53,414 nt of DNA from an uncultured Bacteroidales bacterium (GTDB lineage Bacteria > Bacteroidota > Bacteroidia > Bacteroidales > Paludibacteraceae), in the NCBI GenBank assembly GCA_934725535.1, contig CAKVBV010000006.1, forward strand, positions 1 through 53,414, written 5' to 3'. Below the pieces are notes generated by a model that was given only the letters and a program-made list of their open reading frames with translations, had not been told where the DNA came from and ran no database searches. Below are positions 25,395-30,846 of this stretch, piece after piece. Position 1 is the stretch's first letter; every line of letters begins with the position of its first letter. The translations under genes were made by a program, and so were the position numbers.

Positions 25395-26054
25395 TTATTT
25401 CCAATTCATCTCTCGGCAAATCTCTGCCTTCACATCATTGAAATGATCAATGGTTTCGAGCCACGCCGGCAAATCCCGATTGATGTACCCGAGCACCTCT
25501 ACCAGCGTATCGTGCAACAGGGTGACATAATGGATATCCCAACATATAGGCTCATGATGGAATACGCGGTTGCGCAGTTTGCGCAGCGCATTGCACGGAG
25601 CCGACACGTTCTTCCGCTGCCGTTTCTGCTTGGGCATATAAGGGAATGCCAAACGCAGATGTTTCCACAAGATGAGTTCGTATTCGCTATTGAGCATGGT
25701 CACCCAAAATCCGAAAGTGAGTTCGGCAATGATTTTGTCGGGTTCGAAATGTTCGCCTCGGTTGGCGATATGTTTGACGGCTTGGGTGATATCCGGATTA
25801 AGGCTTTTAAGCGCGGGCGTACTCGGAAAGACGGCGTACCAGTCTTTCCTGCCCGTCATACGTTCCATTTGCCGGCTGATGGCATTTCGGAGAGCGACCT
25901 CAAAGACCGACAGGCTGATATAGAGCGATTCCGCGAGTTTGAGATTCTCTTTGTAATGCAGCACGGCATACTCCTCATGGTCGGGGTACAGGCTTATGTA
26001 TTTGCTCATGCGTTGCGCAGAAAAAGCAGATTCAAGGAGTTCCCTTTCGGTCAT
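25395..26054 (-). CDS. Abi-like protein with a HEPN RNase motif
   Basis: A 219-aa protein resembling the Abi_2/AbiD-F class of abortive-infection proteins: a helical N-terminus (SAQRMSKYI), a middle segment FWVTMLNSEYELILWKHLR and the motif R161-N-x3-H166 (RNRVFHHEP), the R-x4-6-H signature of HEPN ribonucleases. Such proteins cleave host or phage RNA during infection. It is the only minus-strand gene in the element, lies between plus-strand element genes and has its own promoter at 26159, so it looks like a cargo defence gene. Confidence 0.82.
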   Translation of the reverse strand: MTERELLESAFSAQRMSKYISLYPDHEEYAVLHYKENLKLAESLYISLSVFEVALRNAISRQMERMTGRKDWYAVFPSTPALKSLNPDITQAVKHIANRGEHFEPDKIIAELTFGFWVTMLNSEYELILWKHLRLAFPYMPKQKRQRKNVSAPCNALRKLRNRVFHHEPICWDIHYVTLLHDTLVEVLGYINRDLPAWLETIDHFNDVKAEICREMNWK

Positions 26055-26158
26055 GGAATGTCTGGCTTTTGAACGGAATAATCCAAGGTTGGTACAAAAA
26101 ATAACCCGGATTCTTCACCAGCACAAAGTCTGGGAGAGGAATTACCGGGACTGCGCTG

Positions 26159-26188
26159 CAAAGATACGACAATTTTCTGATACTGCAA
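26159..26188 (-). promoter_or_regulatory. Promoter of the Abi-like gene (minus strand)
   Basis: CAAAGATA at 26159-26166 (TATCTTTG), 19 bases, CAA at 26186-26188 (TTG). Confidence 0.65.
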
Positions 26189-26296
26189 AATGATTGGTGC
26201 TTTTTTCCAAGTCGTACCTGCTTTTTATGGTGTTATCAACTATGTTTACCTTCCATTATTGGGAATGTTTGCCCAACATTCGCGGCGAAAATGATG

Positions 26297-26304
26297 TATC
26301 TTTG
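26297..26304 (+). promoter_or_regulatory. -7 element before the small-protein and lysis genes
   Basis: TATCTTTG with no TTG at the usual spacing (nearest 25 bases upstream). The tandem repeats at 26334-26424 follow in the leader. Confidence 0.45.
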
Positions 26305-26333
26305 CATCGTCTTTCCGGAACTGATACACACAC

Positions 26334-26366
26334 CTGTCGCAGGTCTGTCGCAGGTCTGTCGCAGGT
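26334..26366. repeat. 11-bp tandem array, three units
   Basis: CTGTCGCAGGT three times without change. Each junction makes the palindrome ACCTG-TCG-CAGGT. Confidence 0.9.
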
Positions 26367-26376
26367 CGCAAAAAAA

Positions 26377-26424
26377 CTAACCCCTAACCCCTAACCCCTA
26401 ATCTCTAACCCCTAACATCTAACC
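26377..26424. repeat. 7-bp CTAACCC tandem array, about seven units
   Basis: CTAACCC three times, then CTAATCT, CTAACCC, CTAACAT and CTAACC, ending 1 bp before the next start codon. The unit resembles the CCTAACCC centre of the P2 repeats. Confidence 0.9.
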
Positions 26425-26425
26425 A

Positions 26426-26743
26426 ATGAGCAAAACCCAATTCGACTACCCCGTACGCAAACTGTGCGGCAAAATCAGCCGGCACAGCCGCGTCATCCAC
26501 GCCTGCACGGCAAGCGGCAAACAAATCACCTATCTGCAAGGCGAGCGCGACCTCACCGCCCACCCCCTGACCGACAAGGAGACAGCCAACCGTACCGCCT
26601 TCGCCGCCAAGCAAGCCAAAGTGGCGGCACGTATGAAACCCACCTCCTCGACCTACGCTGCCGATATGGCTGCCTTCAAGGCGCAGCAGGACAAAGGGTA
26701 CAAGACCTTCCGCGCCTACCTGTGGAACATAGACCTCCCCTAA
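26426..26743 (+). CDS. 105-aa element protein, paralog of the next gene
   Basis: Shares with the protein at 26866 the pattern V-x3-x-GKxS near the N-terminus, then an alanine-rich helix and a C-terminal AAFKAQ, YKT-x-R-x-Y-x-W. The function is unknown. The last residues DLP and the TAA stop come from a P2 repeat (26732-26766), so its original C-terminus appears replaced or shortened compared with the paralog. The start codon directly abuts the 7-bp array. Confidence 0.6.
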   Translation: MSKTQFDYPVRKLCGKISRHSRVIHACTASGKQITYLQGERDLTAHPLTDKETANRTAFAAKQAKVAARMKPTSSTYAADMAAFKAQQDKGYKTFRAYLWNIDLP

Positions 26744-26766
26744 CCCCTCCAAAGGAGGGGATACAG
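26732..26766. repeat. P2 repeat supplying a stop codon
   Basis: GACCTCCCCTAACCCCTCC, AAA, GGAGGGG. Its internal TAA, in frame, ends the preceding gene. Confidence 0.9.
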
Positions 26767-26821
26767 GGCAGGCAAACAATTAGTAAACTTCATTTTTAAT
26801 TTCTAACTAACAGACTATTCT

Positions 26822-26860
26822 CTGTAAGCCCCTCCTTTGGAGGGGTTGGGGAGGTCTCTA
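26822..26860. repeat. P2 repeat, inverted orientation
   Basis: AGCCCCTCCTTTGGAGGGG then TTGGGGAGGTC. It ends 5 bp before the start codon of the next gene and mirrors the copy at 26732. Confidence 0.9.
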
Positions 26861-26865
26861 ATTTT

Positions 26866-27201
26866 ATGGCTCACATCACTTACATCGACCCCGTCAAATC
26901 CGTCTCGGGGAAACTCTCGAAGAAGAGTACCGTCACCTTTATGGTACGTCAAGCCGCAACGTCGAATGCGGCAATGTTGCAAAACCCCAACTACACCCAC
27001 ATCCGCGGCAAGCGCACCACCGCCCTCTCGCAATCCGAGGTGGAATACCGCACCCGCTTCGGACAGATATGCCAAGCCACCACCGCACGACTGCAGGACG
27101 CCTCCAAAACAGCCGCCGACATCGCCGCTTTCAAGGCGCAAACACAGTACAAAACCCTCCGTCAGTACGTTTGGCACCAATGCGCCGAGGAGATAGCGTA
27201 A
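26866..27201 (+). CDS. 111-aa element protein, paralog of the preceding gene
   Basis: Begins MAHITYIDPVKSVSGKLSKK, has a central RTRFGQICQ helix and ends AAFKAQTQYKTLRQYVW...EEIA. A real gene judging by the shared pattern with 26426 and by its TAATG overlap with the holin-like gene. It is probably a structural or DNA-associated element protein; no family is recognised. Confidence 0.65.
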   Translation: MAHITYIDPVKSVSGKLSKKSTVTFMVRQAATSNAAMLQNPNYTHIRGKRTTALSQSEVEYRTRFGQICQATTARLQDASKTAADIAAFKAQTQYKTLRQYVWHQCAEEIA

Positions 27202-27473
27202 TGAAAAAGACCCCCTCCAACTCCCCCTTCAAAAGGGGAGGGCTCAAAGCCTCCGCACTCCCCTCCTTCGAAGGAGGGGCAGGGGGAGGTCCTGAAAGTC
27301 AATTGATATTGGCGGGTTGTCTCTGCTTCTTCGGCTGCGGACTATTGGTGGCAGGTATCGCCATTCCTCCTGCGGGGGTGATAGACAGCAGCGTGTTGGT
27401 CGCCTTCGGCGAGATACTCACCTTTGCCGGCTCACTCATCGGCATCGACTACCACTACCGCTACCGGAAATAA
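27201..27473 (+). CDS. Holin-like small membrane protein
   Basis: 90 aa with two transmembrane helices (about 36-56 and 64-82, LILAGCLCFFGCGLLVAG and VLVAFGEILTFAGSLIG) and a basic C-terminus (HYRYRK), the layout of a small phage holin. Its ATG overlaps the previous stop by one base. The N-terminal 35 residues are almost entirely a P2 double repeat read in frame (TPSNSPFKRGG...FEGGAGGG), inserted right after the start codon. With the next two genes it looks like a lysis set. Confidence 0.6.
   Translation: MKKTPSNSPFKRGGLKASALPSFEGGAGGGPESQLILAGCLCFFGCGLLVAGIAIPPAGVIDSSVLVAFGEILTFAGSLIGIDYHYRYRK
27209..27291. repeat. Double P2 repeat at the start of the holin-like gene
   Basis: Begins GACCCCCTCCAACTCCCCC and ends GGGCAGGGGGAGGTC, with an inner CTCCTTCGAAGGAG palindrome, in frame from the third codon on. 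Confidence 0.9.
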
Positions 27474-27481
27474 AATATATA

Positions 27482-27567
27482 AACATATAATTAGCCACGA
27501 ATTAGCCATTAATTTATCCATATCCTTACTATGAATTAATGGTTAATTATACGGTCAATTATATGTT
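27482..27567. repeat. P3 inverted pair, 86-bp stem-loop
   Basis: AACATATAATTAGCC at the left is mirrored by GGTCAATTATATGTT at the right, with inner CCATTAATT / AATTAATGG. It is related to the structure at 23629-23705; the two bracket a 3.8-kb part of the element. Confidence 0.8.
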
Positions 27568-27586
27568 CCTAAAATAACACTAAACT

Positions 27587-28078
27587 ATGTTACTCAAACT
27601 GATACGCACTTCTTGTGGGGACGACGCGTCCCGCGTCGTCAAGAATGCCATTTACGGCGAACTATGGGTAGATAACAAGAAATGGACAAAGGTGCTGGAA
27701 CGCCGCGGCGTGGAAATCCCCGCGTTGTGGTACACGGTGAGCGTGACGATGTCGCCGCGGTTCAAGAGGCTGCTTCCGATAGTGAACAGCGTACCGGGGC
27801 GGTCGGGCATACGGTTCCACGTAGGCACAAAGCCCGAACACTCGGCGGGGTGTATCCTCGTACCCGACCGCGAAACAGAAACCCGCCTCACCCAAACCCT
27901 ACTCAAAGCCCAACAACGCCATGAAACCATCTATCTTGAAATCTGCGAAGAGAAACATCCTGCCCCTCTGTATGATGTGCCTTGTCCTGCTCACGAGCGG
28001 ATGCGCTACCTCGAAGCGGAGCACATCCGCAGGGACTACTACCGCCACCACCCTGACGAACTCCCTCCGGCAGGATAG
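27587..28078 (+). CDS. DUF5675-like phage protein
   Basis: 163 aa. The core has the features of DUF5675: GELWVDNKKWTKVLE near the start, then the segment PGRSGIRFHVGTKPEHSAGCI with a conserved His and Cys. The family is common beside holins in Bacteroidetes phages and islands, and a lysis-related role is suspected. A P1 palindrome (27620-27640) is inserted between the first strand (LLKLIR) and the second, adding GDDASRVV in frame. The C-terminal 50 codons overlap the next gene in another frame. Confidence 0.75.
   Translation: MLLKLIRTSCGDDASRVVKNAIYGELWVDNKKWTKVLERRGVEIPALWYTVSVTMSPRFKRLLPIVNSVPGRSGIRFHVGTKPEHSAGCILVPDRETETRLTQTLLKAQQRHETIYLEICEEKHPAPLYDVPCPAHERMRYLEAEHIRRDYYRHHPDELPPAG
27620..27640. 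repeat. P1 palindrome inside the DUF5675 gene
   Basis: GACGACGCG / CGCGTCGTC around TCC, in frame near the start codon. Confidence 0.9.
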
Positions 28079-28451
28079 CACGTACCACTATGTACACGAC
28101 AGCGTGGTGGTGTATGCGGGAATGCCAAGACCCCCTCTAACTCCCCCCTCAAGGGGGGAGAACTCAGAGCATCTGAATCCCCCTCCTGCAGGGTCCCCAC
28201 AAGCCCATGGGCGAAGTGGGGTGCTCTCGAAGGAGGGGTTAGGGGAGGTCCTGGAGCACTACCATACCGAGTATCGTGACAGGGTGGTTACAAAGACCGA
28301 TACCGTCTTTTGCGAGCGAGAGGTGCAGATACAGTTACCACCCGAGAGGTATGTCCCGCGTTTCTACAAATACGGCACCATAGCGGGTGTGCTATCGGTG
28401 ATGTGGCTTTTCGTGCGGATGGTGCTGAAGATACGAAAACGATTGTTTTGA
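27921..28451 (+). CDS. Lipoprotein with C-terminal membrane helix, spanin-like position
   Basis: 176 aa. It begins with a lipoprotein signal (LPLCMMCLVLLTSGC; the lipobox cysteine is residue 28), has a Tyr/His-rich middle and ends with a membrane helix (AGVLSVMWLFVRMVL) and a basic tail. The first 158 bases overlap the DUF5675 gene in a different frame, as Rz1 genes do in lysis cassettes. A 122-bp P2 double repeat (28129-28250) is read in frame as about 40 Pro/Gly/Ser-rich residues. A spanin role is inference. Confidence 0.65.
   Translation: MKPSILKSAKRNILPLCMMCLVLLTSGCATSKRSTSAGTTTATTLTNSLRQDSTYHYVHDSVVVYAGMPRPPLTPPSRGENSEHLNPPPAGSPQAHGRSGVLSKEGLGEVLEHYHTEYRDRVVTKTDTVFCEREVQIQLPPERYVPRFYKYGTIAGVLSVMWLFVRMVLKIRKRLF
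28129..28250. repeat. Long double P2 repeat inside the lipoprotein gene
   Basis: Begins GACCCCCTCTAACTCCCCC and ends GGGGTTAGGGGAGGTC. The centre also holds GGGTCCCCAC...GTGGGGTGC. In frame throughout. Confidence 0.9.
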
Positions 28452-28496
28452 CAATACGCAATAGTTCCCATTTGGTTTTGATGCCCCATCGGACTC

Positions 28497-29321
28497 TTAT
28501 TCCACCTCCACGCCTTGCAATGTGCAGGTCTTGCCGTTGCGCTCTATCAGCACCTGCCCGTTGCGCAACACTTTGCGGGCAGCGTCAGTCTCTGTGGCAG
28601 CCGTGCAGCCAAAGCCGGTACCGGTGCCGCTTTCTTGCACGGGGCGGACAGAGAAACCGTAGATGCGAAAGTAGCCGGTGCGGTCGATGCCGTCCGAAAG
28701 GAGGTCGAGGCTCCACGCACTGCAAGGGTAGCCGTAGAGCAACGAATACCAATAATTGCCATAGGTGCCGGCACCTTTGAGAGCCGTGCCGTCGCGAGAC
28801 CCCGCTGCGGGGAGGAATATAGAGTTGCCGTTGGTCTGGCTTGCTACTTGGTAACCGTTCACACCGTTTTGCGTTGTCCATGTCCATGTGCATTGTGTGC
28901 GCAACTCTTTCCACTCGGCATCGGTGGGTATGCGCCATTCTTCGCCCCAGTTGGCGGTAGCGGCATCGTCCTCGGGGTCTAACGTCGTTTTGTCATCAGT
29001 AAAACCGTCGTCGCCGTAACTTGCAACGGTGCAGTACTTGGTGAGTTTGTTGTACGCCCCATTGGCGTGCTTGTAGGTTGCCCACGAGTAGTCCTCTTTG
29101 GTTTCCGTCTCGCCCCAAGCGAAATAGTCACCATAGTCTTCAGGTGTGGTGGCACCGACGTTGCATGACGCCCATTTCAGCCCGCTCGGCAGACCGAGGT
29201 CAACGGCTTGTACGTTGGCGGGTGCTTGTGCCTTGGCAGGGGCTGTTTGTGCGCTTGCCTGTGTGCCTGCGCCCGCAAGAGCCAAGACTGCAAGAGCGAT
29301 GGTGAGGATTGATTTCTTCAT
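28497..29321 (-). CDS. Secreted FISUMP (C-lectin-like) protein
   Basis: 274 aa: signal peptide (TIALAVLALAGAGTQASAQ), a FISUMP domain (about 40-230, VDLGLPSGLKWASCNVGA ... SVRPV) and the tail ARKVLRNGQVLIERNGK. Signal peptide, start region and domain up to residue 170 nearly match the N-terminus of the 1350-aa protein at 14889, so one is a recent copy of the other. The block at 28650-28799 does not match. It is probably surface-exposed. It lies downstream of the DUF4143 ATPase on the same strand. Confidence 0.82.
   Translation of the reverse strand: MKKSILTIALAVLALAGAGTQASAQTAPAKAQAPANVQAVDLGLPSGLKWASCNVGATTPEDYGDYFAWGETETKEDYSWATYKHANGAYNKLTKYCTVASYGDDGFTDDKTTLDPEDDAATANWGEEWRIPTDAEWKELRTQCTWTWTTQNGVNGYQVASQTNGNSIFLPAAGSRDGTALKGAGTYGNYWYSLLYGYPCSAWSLDLLSDGIDRTGYFRIYGFSVRPVQESGTGTGFGCTAATETDAARKVLRNGQVLIERNGKTCTLQGVEVE
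28650..28799 (-). other. Lectin-like variable block G
   Basis: Compared with block H, invariant GGC AAT TAT TGG TAT TCG is surrounded by codons that differ at the first two bases and keep a final C or T (for example GAC/AAC, GGC/AGC, CTC/ATC). Confidence 0.6.
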
Positions 29322-29411
29322 AATGCGTTGAATTTAGTTTGTTAGTTAGTTATATGTTGATGGGTTTGTGCGTGGTTGATTCTTAATCATATTCGTCAAG
29401 CAAGCAGTATG

Positions 29412-30704
29412 CTATGGTCTCAAAGCCGCCAGCGGGATGATATGCACACCATCGGGGCGCGTATAAGCCATCGGTCCACCGGTAAGGATAATCTTCAGGT
29501 CGGGTTCACGAAGAGGCACTTGCTTCTCACGGGCATTGTATTCCCGAATCAGCCTGTGCAACTCGCACAGGTGTGCTGCCCCCTCTTCTATCTCACGGCT
29601 TCCCAACTTGCACTCTATCAGCGCATATCGCTCGTCCTCCAGATGCAACACTATGTCCGCCTCCAAACCATACCGGTCGTGGTAGTACAAGACACGGCTG
29701 TTGAAATCCGCCGTATAGGCTTTGAGGTCACGAATACACATCTGCTCGAAGATAAAGCCAAAGGTGTTGAGTTGCGTCTCCAATGCCACGGCGTTGGTAT
29801 TCATAGCCGCCACGGTGATAGACGGGTCGACAAAGCACCGCTTGGGAGCACTGCGCAATGCCGTTTTGCTACGGAGAGCAGGGCACCAAGCATCTATATC
29901 CTGAATAACGAACAAGCGCTCCAACGCCCTTACGTAGTCGTCAAACGTGTCCATGGATATATCAATATCACCGCCTGCCGTCACATCCGCCAGGATATTC
30001 GTCTTTTTGGCTAATGTGCTGATATTACGTGCATAGGAACGCAGGATTTGCCGAGCCACCTTCGGGTTGCGCTGTTTCTTGTCGATAGCGGATATATCCT
30101 CATCGCATACCGTATTGACGTAGTCATTCGCCACCATCATTGCTGCTTTGTCGCTCAATTGGAGTGTTACAGGCCAGCCGCCACGACATGCCACACGTAT
30201 CAGGTCGGGTATATCCAACTTACCCGCAGCACCATCGATGTCGAGGTGCGGGTTGTCGAATAGTCCGCGCATAGATACCTCACCTGTTGAGTCATGGGAC
30301 TCCCAGAGGCTCATCGGGTACATCTTCATGCGTGAGATACGTCCCGTTCCTGTGTGGTGTACTTTCGACTTATCCACCGTGTTCGACCCTGTCAGGATAT
30401 ACTGCCCGGGCTTACCTCCGCTATTGTCTATAGCAGTGCGCACAGCATCCCACAGCACAGGGGCGTCTTGCCATTCGTCTATCAGTCGCGGTTGTTCGCC
30501 ATGCAGCAGCAACGATGGTTTGGTTTCCGCCGTCGCCATATAGTTAGCCACCATGTCAGGGTCGTGCATCTTAATCACACTCTTGGCATGCTGTATGGCG
30601 GTGGTGGTCTTCCCCGTCCACTTGGGTCCCTCAATCAATACCGCACCGAATGCCTCTAATCGCTCTTGCAGCATGCTGTCTGCTACTCGCTCAAAATACT
30701 TCAT
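29412..30704 (-). CDS. DUF4143/AAA_14 ATPase
   Basis: 430 aa. Walker A GPKWTGKT at about 26-33, Walker B RLIDEWQDAP, arginine-finger region LTGSNT, then the DUF4143 C-terminal domain, which carries a PD-(D/E)XK-like pattern (GLEADIVLHLEDERYALIECKLG). The family is highly multicopy in Bacteroidales; its biological role is not settled, with links to toxin-antitoxin or defence proposed. It has its own promoter 24 bp upstream. Confidence 0.9.
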   Translation of the reverse strand: MKYFERVADSMLQERLEAFGAVLIEGPKWTGKTTTAIQHAKSVIKMHDPDMVANYMATAETKPSLLLHGEQPRLIDEWQDAPVLWDAVRTAIDNSGGKPGQYILTGSNTVDKSKVHHTGTGRISRMKMYPMSLWESHDSTGEVSMRGLFDNPHLDIDGAAGKLDIPDLIRVACRGGWPVTLQLSDKAAMMVANDYVNTVCDEDISAIDKKQRNPKVARQILRSYARNISTLAKKTNILADVTAGGDIDISMDTFDDYVRALERLFVIQDIDAWCPALRSKTALRSAPKRCFVDPSITVAAMNTNAVALETQLNTFGFIFEQMCIRDLKAYTADFNSRVLYYHDRYGLEADIVLHLEDERYALIECKLGSREIEEGAAHLCELHRLIREYNAREKQVPLREPDLKIILTGGPMAYTRPDGVHIIPLAALRP

Positions 30705-30727
30705 AATCTAAATTATTTAATATGCTG

Positions 30728-30758
30728 CAAAGATACTAATAATAAACTGATTACACAA
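30728..30758 (-). promoter_or_regulatory. Promoter of the first DUF4143 ATPase (minus strand)
   Basis: CAAAGATA at 30728-30735 (TATCTTTG), 20 bases, CAA at 30756-30758 (TTG). Confidence 0.7.
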
Positions 30759-30776
30759 ACAAATCGGCATTTTTGC

Positions 30777-30822
30777 GGCATTTCAATCGGTACTTTTGTG
30801 GCATTTCAGTCGGTACTTTTGC
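30777..30822. repeat. 23-bp tandem repeat, two units
   Basis: GGCATTTCAATCGGTACTTT-type unit, twice with a single A/G change inside, plus a partial unit before. It lies between the ATPase promoter and the end of the three-domain FISUMP gene. Confidence 0.8.
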
Positions 30823-30846
30823 TGTAACAGATACCCTTCTCTATGC

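Noticed and set aside
26334..26424. Possible CRISPR array
   Set aside because: Units are 7 and 11 bp with no spacers and no cas genes nearby; these are plain tandem repeats.
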